Shown: positions 53,278 to 62,704, numbered from the stretch's first letter. The stretch: DNA of 64,000 nt from Pseudooceanicola antarcticus (GCF_900215355.1 NZ_OBEA01000001.1:124001-188000), one strand, 5' to 3'. Made by a program: numbers and translations. The notes: generated by a model from the sequence alone, not told the origin.

Positions 53278-53417
53278 GGCGCGGCTCCTTCAACACGCGC
53301 CTATCAATGCCGCAAGCCTTCTCGCTTCGCCACCCCCCAAGCGGCCAATTTCCCTGCTGAGGGATATCAACGGATGGAATGGGCGAAGAGGCCCCAGCCT
53401 GCGCCCGGTCCCCGTCC

Positions 53418-54086
53418 CTAGCCCTTGCGGGCGGACTTGGCGGCGGACTTGGCGCGCAGCGCCGCCAGCTTGGCCTTCAGCGCGCCCTTGCGGCGGGCCT
53501 GGTAGGCCCGGATCAGCGGCACCGAGATGTAATAGGCGACCAGCCCGGCAATCACGCCGGGGATCACGCCGCCGATCATGTAGGGGAAGAAGATCTCGTT
53601 GTAGAAGGCGACGAGCCCGTGCCAATTGGCATCCACATCGGTGAAGAGCGCCCAGATATTGTCCTTCAGGTCATCCGCCGCGGCCAGGAACTTGCCACCG
53701 AAGCCATGGGCGATGCCGTCGTAGTGATGCGGCGGGCCCGCGTGCTGCGACATGCCGAGAATCCAGTACCCCAGCTGCAGAGAGAGCACGCCGATCGGCA
53801 CATAGGTCAGCGGATTTCCGACGAAGGTGGCCAAGAGCGCGGCCAGGATATTGCCGCGCAGGATCAGCGCGATCAGCGCGGCGACCATGAAATGCATGCC
53901 GAAGAACGGCGTGAAGGTGGTGAAGACCCCGGCGAAAATCCCCCGAGCGATGGTCTCGGGCGTGTCGGGCAGCCGGCGCAGCCGGTGTTTCACGTAATGA
54001 AAAGCCCGTGTCCAGCCGCCACGCGGCCAGAAGAACTCGAAGATGATCCTCCAGTATGGCCGTCTGTCGCGCCGTTTAAAGACCAA
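53418..54086 (-). CDS. DUF2062 domain-containing membrane protein
   Basis: This 222-residue protein of the DUF2062 family has three or four hydrophobic segments. PETIARGIFAGVFTTFTPFF near 41-60 and GNPLTYVPIGVLSLQLGY near 88-105 are the family core; the C-terminal KGALKAKLAALRAKSAAKSA is lysine/alanine-rich and cytoplasmic. No ATG fits, so a TTG at 54086 that overlaps the end of relA/spoT by 11 bases is proposed, with CGAGGA upstream. The function is unknown. Confidence 0.8.
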   Translation of the reverse strand: MVFKRRDRRPYWRIIFEFFWPRGGWTRAFHYVKHRLRRLPDTPETIARGIFAGVFTTFTPFFGMHFMVAALIALILRGNILAALLATFVGNPLTYVPIGVLSLQLGYWILGMSQHAGPPHHYDGIAHGFGGKFLAAADDLKDNIWALFTDVDANWHGLVAFYNEIFFPYMIGGVIPGVIAGLVAYYISVPLIRAYQARRKGALKAKLAALRAKSAAKSARKG

Positions 54087-56262
54087 GTCGGTCGTCCTCG
54101 GGGCCGGGGGAGGGTGCCGCTGGCGGCTCCTCGGGTTTGCGATGACGCGAGACAGACGCAACATCCGCCTCGGCCTCGAGCGCCGAGATGAGATTGTGCA
54201 GATGCTCCGCGTCCCGCAGCTCCACGTCTACCAGCACCCGGTAAAAATCCGGCTTCCGGTCGAGGAACTCAAGGTCCGAGATATTGGCCTTCTGCTCGCC
54301 GATCAATGTGCAAATCCGCCCCAGCACCCCAGGATCGTTCGCCAGCACCAGATCGAGCGTAACTGCGTAAATTGCAGCATGTCGTCCGGTCTGCCAGTGC
54401 AGGTCGACCCAGCGGTCGGGCTGATCCTCGTAGGCCGAGAGGGCTTCGCAGTCGATGGCATGGACCTGCAGCGGGCGGCCACGCCAGGTGATGCCGACGA
54501 TTCGCTCGCCCGGCAGGGGGCGGCAGCAGGTGGCGCGCTTGAAGCTCTGGCCCTTTTCCAGGCCGATCAGGGCGCGTTCGCGCTTCACGGCGTCGCCGTC
54601 CTCGGCCACCATCAGCTCGGGGTAGAGCACGTTGACCACCCGCGCCACGCGCAGCTCGGCCCGGCCCAGCTGGGCCAGAAGCTCGTCCTTGCCGTCCTCG
54701 ATGCGCAGCTTGCGGGCGGCGGTTTCCAGCACCTTGTCGGTGGCCTTCTTGCCCACGTGCTCGAAGCCCGAGCGCGCCAGCTCGCGGCCCAGTTTCACGT
54801 AGCGCTCGCGGTCCACTTCGCGCAGGGCGCGGCGGATGGCAGCCTTGGCGCGGCCCGTGGTGGCGATCTCCAGCCAGGTGGCCTGGGGCTCCTGCCCCTC
54901 GGCAGTGATGATCTCGATCGACTGGCCGTTCTTGATCCGCGTCCACAGCGGCACCCGCATGCCGTCGATCTTGGCCCCGACGCAGGCAGAGCCGATGCGG
55001 GTGTGGATCGCATAGGCGAAGTCGATGGGGGTCGCGCCACGGGGCAGCTTCACAACTTCGCCCTTGGGGGTGAAGCAGAAGACCTTGTCCGAGTACATCT
55101 CGAGCTTCACGGCTTCCAGAAAGTCCTCGTGATCCTCGTCGGCACCCATCTGTTCGGTCAGCGCGGCGATCCAGCGGCCCGGATCGACGGCGAAGGGGTT
55201 CTCGGCCTTCACGCCGTCCTTGTAGGACCAATGCGCGGCAACGCCGGCCTCGGCGACCTCGTGCATGGCGCGGGTGCGGATCTGCACCTCGACCCGCTTG
55301 CCGTCACGGCCCGAGACGGTGGTGTGGATCGAGCGATAGCCGTTGGACTTGGGCTGGCTGATGTAATCCTTGAAGCGACCGGGGATGGACTTCCAGCGCT
55401 GGTGGATGACGCCCAGGGCGCGGTAGCAATCCTCTTCGCTCTCGGTCAGGATGCGGAAGCCGTAGATATCCGACAGACGAGAGAAGCTCTGCTTCTTCTC
55501 CTCCATCTTGCGCCAGATCGAATAGGGCTTCTTGGCCCGGCCCTTGACCTCGGCCGCGACCCCCGCTTCCGCCAGCTCCTTGCGCATGTCCTTGGTGATG
55601 CGTTCGATCACGTCGCCCGCATCGTCCTTGAGAGAGACGAAACGGCGCAGGATCGACTGACGGCCCTCGGGGTTGAGCACCTTGAAGGCCAGGTCCTCCA
55701 GCTCTTCGCGCATCCACTGCATACCCATGCGCCCGGCCAGCGGGGCGAAGATATCCATCGTCTCGCGGGCCTTCTGCACCTGCTTCTCGGGCTTCATCGC
55801 CTTGATGGTGCGCATGTTGTGCAGGCGGTCGGCCAGCTTGACCAGGATCACCCGCATGTCGCGGGACATCGCCATGAAGAGCTTGCGGAAGTTCTCGGCC
55901 TGCTTGGTCTCGGTGCTGGAGAGCTGCAGGTTGGTCAGCTTGGTCACGCCATCGACCAGCTCGGCCACGTCGCTGCCGAAGAGCTCGACCAGCTGGGCAT
56001 AGGTGGCGCGGGTGTCCTCGACCGTGTCGTGCAGCAGGGCGGTGACGATGGTGGCATCGTCCAGGTGCTGCTCGGCCAGGATCATGGCCACGGCGATGGG
56101 ATGGGTGAAATAGGGTTCGCCAGAGCGGCGGAACTGCCCCTCGTGCATCTCGCGCCCGAAGTCATAGGCGCGGCGCAGCATCTTGGTGTTGGACTTGGGA
56201 TTGTAGGCGGTGACTAGCGCGATGAGCTCGTCCACCGGCATCATTTCGGCAGCCTCGGCCAT
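54076..56262 (-). CDS. Bifunctional (p)ppGpp synthetase/hydrolase (RSH)
   Basis: This 728-residue RelA/SpoT homologue makes and degrades the alarmone (p)ppGpp. The HD hydrolase domain near 25-180 keeps ALLHDTVEDT and LADRLHNMRT. The synthetase domain keeps RFKDYISQPKSNGYRSIHTT near 305, with the RxKD form typical of bifunctional enzymes. TGS lies near 390-450 and ACT at the C-terminus from about 655. ATG at 56262 is chosen for its GGAAGAGGGGG site; 56316 and 56244 are alternatives. It follows rpoZ as in most proteobacteria. Confidence 0.94.
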   Translation of the reverse strand: MAEAAEMMPVDELIALVTAYNPKSNTKMLRRAYDFGREMHEGQFRRSGEPYFTHPIAVAMILAEQHLDDATIVTALLHDTVEDTRATYAQLVELFGSDVAELVDGVTKLTNLQLSSTETKQAENFRKLFMAMSRDMRVILVKLADRLHNMRTIKAMKPEKQVQKARETMDIFAPLAGRMGMQWMREELEDLAFKVLNPEGRQSILRRFVSLKDDAGDVIERITKDMRKELAEAGVAAEVKGRAKKPYSIWRKMEEKKQSFSRLSDIYGFRILTESEEDCYRALGVIHQRWKSIPGRFKDYISQPKSNGYRSIHTTVSGRDGKRVEVQIRTRAMHEVAEAGVAAHWSYKDGVKAENPFAVDPGRWIAALTEQMGADEDHEDFLEAVKLEMYSDKVFCFTPKGEVVKLPRGATPIDFAYAIHTRIGSACVGAKIDGMRVPLWTRIKNGQSIEIITAEGQEPQATWLEIATTGRAKAAIRRALREVDRERYVKLGRELARSGFEHVGKKATDKVLETAARKLRIEDGKDELLAQLGRAELRVARVVNVLYPELMVAEDGDAVKRERALIGLEKGQSFKRATCCRPLPGERIVGITWRGRPLQVHAIDCEALSAYEDQPDRWVDLHWQTGRHAAIYAVTLDLVLANDPGVLGRICTLIGEQKANISDLEFLDRKPDFYRVLVDVELRDAEHLHNLISALEAEADVASVSRHRKPEEPPAAPSPGPEDDRLGL

Positions 56263-56327
56263 GCCCCCCTCTTCCTTGCGCGGATCGCGGTCCGCTTCGG
56301 CATCTCGGGGGGTCATGGGTGTCCGCC

Positions 56328-56684
56328 TCAGTCCTGGCGCTGAGCCTCGACGAGAGCGCGCAGCAGCTTCTCTTCGCTCATGTCGTCGTCGGCCGGCTTG
56401 TCAGCGGCCTCTGCCCCCATGAGCAGCGCCATGCTGTCCTCTTCGGGCTCATCGACCTCGATCTGGGTCTGATGCGATTCGATCAGACGCTCACGCAGTT
56501 CCTCTGCCGACTGGGTCTCTTCGGCGATCTCGCGCAGGGCGACGACGGGGTTCTTGTCGTTGTCGCGGTCCACGGTGATCTGCGAGCCGGAGCTGACTTC
56601 GCGCGCACGGTGTGCGGCAAGCATGACCAGTTCGAACCGGTTCGGAACCTTGTCGACGCAATCTTCAACGGTAACGCGGGCCAT
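56328..56684 (-). CDS. rpoZ: RNA polymerase omega subunit
   Basis: This 118-residue omega subunit helps assemble the beta' subunit and is part of the (p)ppGpp binding site in proteobacteria. [20 protein letters not shown] and [17 protein letters not shown] at the start, then [12 protein letters not shown] near 45, are the family signature. The ATG at 56684 follows AGGAGAG. The C-terminal half is acidic. It heads the operon with the RSH gene under the promoter at 56739-56767. Confidence 0.95.
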   Translation of the reverse strand: MARVTVEDCVDKVPNRFELVMLAAHRAREVSSGSQITVDRDNDKNPVVALREIAEETQSAEELRERLIESHQTQIEVDEPEEDSMALLMGAEAADKPADDDMSEEKLLRALVEAQRQD

Positions 56685-56738
56685 CTGGTACTCTCCTGCT
56701 CTTGGGATCAAGCGTGTTGAGATGAGGTTGAGAGCGTG

Positions 56739-56767
56739 TATCTAAGCGCTCTCCCCCTTGTTGACAA
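56739..56767 (-). promoter_or_regulatory. Sigma-70 promoter of rpoZ-relA/spoT operon
   Basis: TTGTCA (56762-56767) and TAGATA (56739-56744) on the minus strand are exactly 17 bases apart, 55 bases upstream of the rpoZ start. Confidence 0.75.
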
Positions 56768-56791
56768 GTCGATTCTCCCCCGCCCGCCGCG

Positions 56792-57382
56792 TCACGGCAA
56801 GGGGGTAAGGGCGTCCCGGTCGGCCTGTGGCAGATCCCCGCACATCTCGGCGACGCTGCGATGCAGCAGCGGATGCACCCAGTCCGGCGCAACCTCGGCG
56901 AGTGGCACCAGCACGAAGGCGCGGTCCTGGATGCGCGGATGCGGCAGGATCAGGTGCTCGGGCGCCTCGGTCATCTGCCGCTCGAGCGGCAAGTGGCGCC
57001 AGGCTTCCTGGGTTTCGGAATCGGGCAGCACCCGGCCATCGCAGGCCAGCAGATCCAGGTCCAGGACGCGGGCGCCCCAGCGAGTTTCCCGTTCCCTGCC
57101 ATGCAGATGCTCGATCCGGTGCAACCGGGCCAGGAATTCCTGCGGCGTCTCCGGGCTCTCCATCGCCAGGGCGGCGTTGACATAGTCCGGGCCGACCCCG
57201 GCCGGGAAGGCCGGGGACCGGAAGAAACGGCTCACGGAGGTGATTCGTCCGGGCCCTTCGGAGAGCTCCGAAATGGCCGAACGCAGGATTTCCGCGGTCT
57301 GGAGCAGCGTAGGTTCCAGGTTTCCCCCCAGGGCAACGAGGAAATTGTGGCTTACGTAGGTGTCATTCGGATATTTGGACAT
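56792..57382 (-). CDS. folK: 2-amino-4-hydroxy-6-hydroxymethyldihydropteridine diphosphokinase
   Basis: This 196-residue folate-pathway kinase transfers pyrophosphate from ATP to the pterin alcohol. FLVALGGNLEPT near 14-25, VSRFFRSPAFPAGVGPDYVN near 50-69, and the magnesium/ATP motif RWGARVLDLDLLACDG near 100-115 with LILPHPRIQDRAFVLVPLAE near 138-157 are all present. It is divergent from the NYN-domain gene. Confidence 0.93.
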   Translation of the reverse strand: MSKYPNDTYVSHNFLVALGGNLEPTLLQTAEILRSAISELSEGPGRITSVSRFFRSPAFPAGVGPDYVNAALAMESPETPQEFLARLHRIEHLHGRERETRWGARVLDLDLLACDGRVLPDSETQEAWRHLPLERQMTEAPEHLILPHPRIQDRAFVLVPLAEVAPDWVHPLLHRSVAEMCGDLPQADRDALTPLP

Positions 57383-57430
57383 GGTCCGTCACTTGATGCA
57401 TGCTTTCGCAACATTTATTTTTAAGGATCT

Positions 57431-57470
57431 ACCCGGATCGGGTTTCACTCTCCCTTGTTTGGATCCGGGT
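57431..57470. promoter_or_regulatory. Inverted repeat upstream of NYN-domain gene
   Basis: ACCCGGATC (57431-57439) and its exact reverse complement GATCCGGGT (57462-57470) flank a 22-base spacer, ending 23 bases before the NYN start. TACAAT at 57473-57478 could be a -10. It may be an operator or a leader hairpin. Confidence 0.45.
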
Positions 57471-57493
57471 GGTACAATTGGAAAGGCATTTTG

Positions 57494-58066
57494 ATGTTCT
57501 ACAAAGACGAACGGCTTGCGCTGTTCATTGATGGGTCCAACCTGTACGCGGCTGCAAAGTCGCTCGGGTTCGACATCGACTACAAGCTCCTCCGCCAGGA
57601 ATTCATGCGCCGTGGCAAACTGCTGCGCGCGTTCTACTACACGGCGCTGCTGGAGAATGACGAGTATTCCCCGATCCGGCCGCTTGTTGATTGGCTTCAC
57701 TACAACGGGTTCACCATGGTCACCAAGCCCGCCAAGGAGTTCACCGATAGCCAGGGCCGCCGGAAGGTCAAGGGGAACATGGATATCGAACTGACCGTCG
57801 ATGCCATGGAACTGGCGCCGCGCGTCGATCATATCGTGCTGTTCTCCGGCGATGGCGACTTCCGCCCGCTGGTCGAGAGCCTGCAACGCCAAGGCGTTCG
57901 GGTTTCTGTCGTCTCGACCATCCGCAGCCAGCCGCCGATGATCGCCGATGAACTGCGCCGCCAGGCCGACAACTTCATCGAGCTCGACGAGCTGCGCGAA
58001 GTCATTGGCCGTCCCCCGCGCGAGACCCCGGCGGAAGACCGCACCGTCAGCCGCGCCACGGTCTGA
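57494..58066 (+). CDS. NYN domain-containing protein (LabA/DUF88-like)
   Basis: This 190-residue PIN-fold protein is of the NYN/LabA family. [20 protein letters not shown] near 6-25 contains the first catalytic Asp and Asn; [16 protein letters not shown] near 95-110 and [19 protein letters not shown] near 115-133 carry the remaining acids. The family is predicted to act as metal-dependent RNases. All acidic residues of the active site are present. The ATG at 57494 follows GGAAAGG. Confidence 0.9.
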   Translation: MFYKDERLALFIDGSNLYAAAKSLGFDIDYKLLRQEFMRRGKLLRAFYYTALLENDEYSPIRPLVDWLHYNGFTMVTKPAKEFTDSQGRRKVKGNMDIELTVDAMELAPRVDHIVLFSGDGDFRPLVESLQRQGVRVSVVSTIRSQPPMIADELRRQADNFIELDELREVIGRPPRETPAEDRTVSRATV

Positions 58067-58247
58067 CCTTCTCGAACTGATCCCGGCCGGGCCCGTCTGT
58101 CCCATGTCTCCGTCCCGAGGCATCGGCGGGCCCCGCCACCCCACCCTCCCCAGAGAGAGAGGGCCCGGCCCCGCGCCGCTCTGGACCTCGGCCCGACACT
58201 CCCCTACCTGTTGTCACAGCAGGAGCTGCCCGAGGATCGAGACCCAG

Positions 58248-59213
58248 ATGAATGCCCCCGGAACCCCCAAGCCGCCACTGACGCTCTACCTCGCCGCCCC
58301 GCGCGGGTTCTGCGCCGGTGTGGATCGCGCGATCAAGATCGTCGAGATGGCGCTCGAGAAATGGGGCGCGCCGGTCTACGTGCGGCACGAGATCGTCCAC
58401 AACAAGTTCGTCGTCGACGGGCTGCGCGACAAGGGCGCGGTCTTCGTGGAAGAGCTGGACGAATGCCCCCCGGACCGCCCGGTGATCTTCTCGGCCCACG
58501 GCGTGCCGAAGGCCGTCCCCGCCGAGGCCGCCCGGCGCGAGATGGTCTATGTCGACGCCACCTGCCCGCTGGTCTCCAAGGTCCATATCGAGGCCGAAAG
58601 GCACTCCGAGGAAGGGCTGCAGATCGTCATGATCGGCCATGCCGGCCACCCCGAGACCATCGGCACCATGGGCCAGCTGCCCGAGGGCGAAGTGCTGCTG
58701 GTCGAGACCGAGGCCGATGTGGCGACGCTGGAGGTCCGCGACCCCGGTCAGCTGGCCTTCGTGACCCAGACCACGCTTTCGGTCGATGACACGGCGGGCA
58801 TCGTCGCCGCGCTGAAGGCGCGCTTCCCGGCCATCGTCGGCCCTCACAAGGAAGACATCTGCTACGCCACCACCAACCGCCAGGAATCGGTGAAGGCCAT
58901 GGCAGGCAAGATCGACGCCATGCTAGTGGTCGGCGCCCCCAATTCCTCGAACTCCCGCAGGCTGGTGGAAGTGGCTTCGCGCAATGGCTGCGGCTACGCC
59001 CAGCTGGTGCAGCGCGCCACCGATATCGACTGGCGCGCGCTGGAAGGCATCCGCTCGATCGGCATCACCGCCGGCGCCTCGGCCCCCGAGGTGCTGGTGA
59101 ACGAGGTCATCGACGCGCTGAAGGCCCGCTACGATGTCACCGAAGAGCTGGTCGAGACGGCGAAAGAGAACGTCGAGTTCAAGGTCCCCCGCGTCCTGCG
59201 TCAACCGGCCTGA
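58248..59213 (+). CDS. ispH: 4-hydroxy-3-methylbut-2-enyl diphosphate reductase
   Basis: This 321-residue 4Fe-4S enzyme carries out the last step of the MEP isoprenoid pathway, making IPP and DMAPP. The three cluster cysteines are C22 in [13 protein letters not shown], about C106 in [11 protein letters not shown], and about C205 in [11 protein letters not shown]. The catalytic TTLSVDD segment and [11 protein letters not shown] near 229 are present. The ATG at 58248 is preceded by CGAGGATCGAGA. The 180 bases upstream of it contain nothing recognisable. Confidence 0.95.
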   Translation: MNAPGTPKPPLTLYLAAPRGFCAGVDRAIKIVEMALEKWGAPVYVRHEIVHNKFVVDGLRDKGAVFVEELDECPPDRPVIFSAHGVPKAVPAEAARREMVYVDATCPLVSKVHIEAERHSEEGLQIVMIGHAGHPETIGTMGQLPEGEVLLVETEADVATLEVRDPGQLAFVTQTTLSVDDTAGIVAALKARFPAIVGPHKEDICYATTNRQESVKAMAGKIDAMLVVGAPNSSNSRRLVEVASRNGCGYAQLVQRATDIDWRALEGIRSIGITAGASAPEVLVNEVIDALKARYDVTEELVETAKENVEFKVPRVLRQPA

Positions 59214-59218
59214 CGGGT

Positions 59219-59400
59219 GGGGGCTCTGCCCCCGTCTCCTTCGGAGACTCCCCCGGAGTACTTTCAGCCTGGTGATGATGCAGCAGGTCCCGCCTGAATT
59301 GCGGCCTCCCTTTACTGCATGGGCGTGGCACGCTCCTCATTGCGAAAGTCGGCCGCCCGGAAAGGCGCTTGTCCCGCATCATCACCAGGCCTGAAATACT
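59219..59400. repeat. Interspersed hairpin repeat, copy 5 (variant tail) with inverted arm
   Basis: GGGGGCTCTGCCCCC (59219-59233), hairpin GTCTCC-TTC-GGAGAC (59234-59248), then a divergent tail running AGTACTTTCAGCCTGG and on to GATGATGC at 59281. An inverted arm begins GCATCATCACCAGGCC at 59376 and runs to ACT at 59400, pairing with the first tail over about 25 positions with few mismatches. It fills the ispH-rnhA gap and differs from copies 1-4 in its outer sequence. Confidence 0.7.
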
Positions 59401-59489
59401 CTCGCCGAAGGCAAACGCCAGTCAGGGCGGTATCCCTTGACCTTCGGGCTGCCACATGGTGTCTCGCCGGCAATTCAACGGAGGTTTCC

Positions 59490-59942
59490 ATGGCCAAGTT
59501 CTACGCCTTCACCGATGGCGCCTGCTCCGGCAATCCCGGACCGGGAGGCTGGGGCGTGCTGATGCAGGCGCGCGAAGGGGAAGAGGTGCTGAAGGAGCGC
59601 GAGCTCAAGGGCGGCGAGGCCAATACCACCAACAACCGGATGGAGCTGATGGCCGCGATCTCGGCGCTGGAGGCGCTCGGCCGTCCGACCGCGATCACCG
59701 TGGTCACCGACAGCCAATATGTGAAGAACGGCGTGACCGGCTGGATTCACGGCTGGAAGCGCAATGGCTGGAAGACCGCGGCCAAGAAGCCGGTGAAGAA
59801 TGCCGAGCTCTGGCAGCAGCTCGACGAGGCCGCCAAGCGGCACCAGGTGACCTGGGAATGGGTCAAGGGCCATGCGGGCCACCCCGAGAACGAACGCGCC
59901 GACGAGCTGGCGCGGGCCGGGATGGCACCCTTCAAGAGCTAG
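59490..59942 (+). CDS. rnhA: Ribonuclease HI
   Basis: This 150-residue enzyme degrades RNA in RNA-DNA hybrids. The DEDD active site is complete: [16 protein letters not shown] near 7-22 (Asp), [16 protein letters not shown] near 47-62 (Glu), [14 protein letters not shown] near 70-83 (Asp), and [12 protein letters not shown] near 130-141 (Asp). The ATG at 59490 follows GGAGGT. It converges on the sugar isomerase gene. Confidence 0.95.
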   Translation: MAKFYAFTDGACSGNPGPGGWGVLMQAREGEEVLKERELKGGEANTTNNRMELMAAISALEALGRPTAITVVTDSQYVKNGVTGWIHGWKRNGWKTAAKKPVKNAELWQQLDEAAKRHQVTWEWVKGHAGHPENERADELARAGMAPFKS

Positions 59943-59953
59943 CGTCGCAGGGG

Positions 59954-60050
59954 GTGGCGGGGTGACCCCCGCCCTGTGGGCCCTGTGCCGGCCCACGCCT
60001 TGCCCCGGCCCGTGCAGCCTGGGCAGGGTGGGTGCCAACCCACCTACCCC
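59954..60050. terminator. GC hairpins between convergent rnhA and isomerase genes
   Basis: GGCGGGG-TGA-CCCCCGCC near 59957-59974 and GGGTGGGTGCCAACCCACC near 60026-60046 are two stem-loops in the 115-base convergent gap. Neither has a clear T tract. Confidence 0.4.
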
Positions 60051-60057
60051 CGGCCGA

Positions 60058-60741
60058 TCAGAGCTTCGCGTCGTAGTCGGAGACCAGCAGGTGCAGCGGG
60101 TCGCTGTCTTCCTCGATGCTGGAGAACCGCCCGATGGGCGCCTCGAAGATATTGTCCGTGCGGTCGTCGTTCACCGTCGAGACCTCGCCGATGCAGACCC
60201 GACCACCCTCGCCCCAGAAGGCGTGCCAGATGTCAGGCGTCAGGGTCACGCTCTCGCCCGGCATCAGCTTCAGCTTGCCACCGGCGGGCAGTTCCCGCCA
60301 CAGGCCATCGGTCATCACCCGCACCGGCGCCTCGCGGTCGATGCCATCGGCACCATCCATCCAGAGCTCCAGCACCAGCGGCGCCCCGCCGCGGTTGATG
60401 ATGTCCTCGGTCTTCACGATGTGGCGGTGCATCGGAGAGATCTGCTCGTCTCCCGAGATCAGCAGCTTCTCGGCATAGACCCGGCCACCCTTCGGGTTGC
60501 CCAGGTCCGCCGCATTGCCGTTGCGCACGGTGAAGAGGAAGAGCCCCAGCGTGTCGTAGTGGCCATCGCCGTAGTCGGTGACATCCCAGCCCAGGCCCTG
60601 TTCGACGATCAGCGAGGCATCGCCCTTGCGGGCGCGGAATTCCTCCGGGCTCCAATAGGCGAAGGGCGGCAGGGTGAAGCCGTATTGGCGGAAGAAGGCA
60701 TCGCCTTCGCGGATTAGTTCGTTGACCTCGGATCGCAGCAT
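60058..60741 (-). CDS. D-lyxose isomerase family protein
   Basis: This 227-residue cupin-fold sugar isomerase resembles D-lyxose/D-mannose isomerase. Metal ligands are visible in EQISPMHRHIVKTEDIINRG near 101-120 (two histidines and a glutamate) and in LTPDIWHAFWGEGG near 169-182 (histidine), with GEVSTVNDDRTDNIF near 189 closing the site. It interconverts aldoses and ketoses such as D-lyxose/D-xylulose. It starts one base after the fmt stop, an unusual partner, and no sugar transport genes are near. The substrate is therefore uncertain. Confidence 0.82.
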   Translation of the reverse strand: MLRSEVNELIREGDAFFRQYGFTLPPFAYWSPEEFRARKGDASLIVEQGLGWDVTDYGDGHYDTLGLFLFTVRNGNAADLGNPKGGRVYAEKLLISGDEQISPMHRHIVKTEDIINRGGAPLVLELWMDGADGIDREAPVRVMTDGLWRELPAGGKLKLMPGESVTLTPDIWHAFWGEGGRVCIGEVSTVNDDRTDNIFEAPIGRFSSIEEDSDPLHLLVSDYDAKL

Positions 60742-60742
60742 G

Positions 60743-61657
60743 TCAGCCTCCCAATTTCGTGCCTGCGGGCAGCGGATGACCCCGCAGGAAGACCTCCGCC
60801 TCCTGCGCGCCCTTGCCGGCGCGTTGCAGCACCAGCAGCTCCACGGCGCCAGAGCCGCAGGCCACCACAAGTCCCTCTGCCTCAAGCACCTCTCCGGGCG
60901 CACCCTGCACCGGGGCCAGGCGCGATGCCAGCAGTTTCAGCCGCTGGCCGTCATGCTCGATCCAGGCACCCGGAAAGGGCGAAAGACCCCGGATCTGGCG
61001 GTCGACTTCCGTGGCCGGACGTGTGAAATCCACCCGCGCCTCGGCCTTGTCGATCTTGGCGGCATAGGTGACGCCCTCTTCGGGCTGCGGCTCGGGGGTC
61101 AGCTCGGGCAGGTGCTCCAGCGCCTGGGTGATCATCCGTGCGCCCATCACCGAAAGCCGGTCATGCAGCTGGGAGGTCAGCTCTTCGGCACCGATCGGCG
61201 TGGCCTCGCGCAGCAGCACGGGGCCGGTATCCAGCCCGGCTTCCATCTGCATGATGCAGATGCCGGTCTCGGCATCGCCCGACAGGATCGCCCGGTGGAT
61301 CGGTGCCGCCCCGCGCCAGCGCGGCAGCAGCGAGGCATGGATATTGAGGCAACCGAAGCGCGGCGCATCCAGCACCGGCTGCGGCAGGATCAGGCCATAG
61401 GCCACGACCACGGCCACATCGGCGTCGAGCGCGGCGAAGGCCGCCTGCTCGTCCTCGCCCTTCAGGCGGACCGGGTGGCGCACCTCTAGCCCCAGCTCGA
61501 GCGCCCGGGCATGGACGGGGGTGGGACGGTCCTTCTTGCCGCGCCCCGCGGGGCGGGGCGGCTGGCAATAGACCGCGGCGATCTCGTGACCGGCCTCGAC
61601 CAGCGCATCCAGCACCGGCACCGAGAACTCGGGCGTTCCCATGAAAATAACGCGCAT
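60743..61657 (-). CDS. fmt: Methionyl-tRNA formyltransferase
   Basis: This 304-residue enzyme formylates initiator Met-t[23 protein letters not shown] opens the Rossmann domain, and [20 protein letters not shown] near 108-127 carries the catalytic Asn/His and the loop that contacts tRNA, with [19 protein letters not shown] near 134. The C-terminal OB domain begins near 205. It follows three deformylase genes, the standard functional partners. Confidence 0.95.
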   Translation of the reverse strand: MRVIFMGTPEFSVPVLDALVEAGHEIAAVYCQPPRPAGRGKKDRPTPVHARALELGLEVRHPVRLKGEDEQAAFAALDADVAVVVAYGLILPQPVLDAPRFGCLNIHASLLPRWRGAAPIHRAILSGDAETGICIMQMEAGLDTGPVLLREATPIGAEELTSQLHDRLSVMGARMITQALEHLPELTPEPQPEEGVTYAAKIDKAEARVDFTRPATEVDRQIRGLSPFPGAWIEHDGQRLKLLASRLAPVQGAPGEVLEAEGLVVACGSGAVELLVLQRAGKGAQEAEVFLRGHPLPAGTKLGG

Positions 61658-61715
61658 CGCCCTGCCTTTCCTCTCGCCAATAGCTTGCCCCGGCGCGGCG
61701 CCGGGAGGCCGCGTC

Positions 61716-62210
61716 TCAGCGCAGCTTCTTCGCCTTCCGCAGCAGCATGTCCCGCTTCATCTTGCTCAGGTGGTCGAAATACATCTTCCCCGCAAGGTGG
61801 TCGATCTGGTGCTGCACGCTGGTCGCCCAGAGGCTGACGAAATCCTTTTCCTCGACCTCTCCATCCGCGTTCAGGAAGCGCACCGTCACCGCGCGGGGAC
61901 GCGAGATCTTCGCCGAGACGCCGGGCAGGTTCGGGCTGGCCTCTTCATGCTCGCGCAGCTGCACGCTGGCATGGAGCACTTCGGGATTGGCCATCAGAAC
62001 CACCTTTCCGCGCTCTTCCGAGGCATCGACCACGGCGAGACGCTGCATCACGCCGATCTGCGTGGCCGCAAGGCCGACGCCGGGCATGGCCTCCATGGTG
62101 TCGACCATGTCGGCCCAGATGGCACGCACCTCGTCGGTGATCTCGGGCACATCGGCGGCGGCGGTGCGCAGGCGCTTGTCGGGCCAGGGCAGGCAGGTCC
62201 GCGCGGTCAT
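61716..62210 (-). CDS. Degenerate peptide deformylase paralogue
   Basis: This 164-residue protein has the deformylase fold and keeps motif 1, GVGLAATQ (residues 44-51). Motif 2, normally EGCLS, reads EASPN at 90-94, so the metal-binding cysteine is replaced by serine. Motif 3, normally HExDH, reads HQIDH at 134-138, so the catalytic glutamate is glutamine. It is probably inactive as a deformylase or has changed function, perhaps as a binding or regulatory protein. It overlaps the preceding deformylase gene by four bases and is intact, with no stops or frameshifts. Confidence 0.87.
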   Translation of the reverse strand: MTARTCLPWPDKRLRTAAADVPEITDEVRAIWADMVDTMEAMPGVGLAATQIGVMQRLAVVDASEERGKVVLMANPEVLHASVQLREHEEASPNLPGVSAKISRPRAVTVRFLNADGEVEEKDFVSLWATSVQHQIDHLAGKMYFDHLSKMKRDMLLRKAKKLR

Positions 62211-62704
62211 TGCGCGGCCTCGTAGGCGGCCAGCAGGTCGGTGCGCTGCCCGTCCGACAGGTAATCCAGGTAGACCCGCCCATCCAGGTGATCCAGCTCG
62301 TGCTGGGCGCAGGTGGCCTCGAAGCCCGAAAGCTTCTCTTCGTGCTCCACCCAGTTCTCGTCATGCCAGCGCATCACCACTTCGGCGGGGCGGGCGATCT
62401 CGGCCAGAACGCCGGGGATCGACAGGCAGCCCTCTTCGCGGGTCACCAGTTCATCAGAGCGCCAGGTGATCTGGGGGTTCAGGCAGGCACGGGGCGTTTT
62501 TTCGCCTTCCTTCCAGGTGCAATCCATGACGAAGAGGCGCTTCAGCACCCCCACTTGCGGCCCGGCAAGGCCACGGCCCGGCGCGGCATACATCGTGTCG
62601 AACATGTCCGCGACCAGGGCGCGCAGGTCGGCACCGGGGTCGATCCGGCCCGCCATGGTCGCCAGCACGGGGTCGGGCCAGTGCAGGATCTTCATCACCG
62701 CCAT
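62207..62704 (-). CDS. Peptide deformylase, second copy
   Basis: This 165-residue deformylase has complete catalytic motifs EGCLS (91-95) and HELDH (135-139). Motif 1 reads GRGLAGPQ (44-51), with glycine for the usual second alanine and arginine at the variable position. It should remove N-terminal formyl groups but may differ in substrate range from the canonical copy just upstream, with which it overlaps by one base. Its end overlaps the degenerate copy by four bases. Confidence 0.9.
   Translation of the reverse strand: MAVMKILHWPDPVLATMAGRIDPGADLRALVADMFDTMYAAPGRGLAGPQVGVLKRLFVMDCTWKEGEKTPRACLNPQITWRSDELVTREEGCLSIPGVLAEIARPAEVVMRWHDENWVEHEEKLSGFEATCAQHELDHLDGRVYLDYLSDGQRTDLLAAYEAAQ

Noticed and set aside
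54043-56217. 724-codon open frame antisense to the RSH gene
   Set aside because: It mirrors the RSH coding sequence and has the same biased composition as other antisense shadows.
3931-59400. Insertion sequence interpretation of the interspersed repeats
   Set aside because: There is no transposase, no target-site duplication was seen, and the copies are short with compensating hairpin changes.
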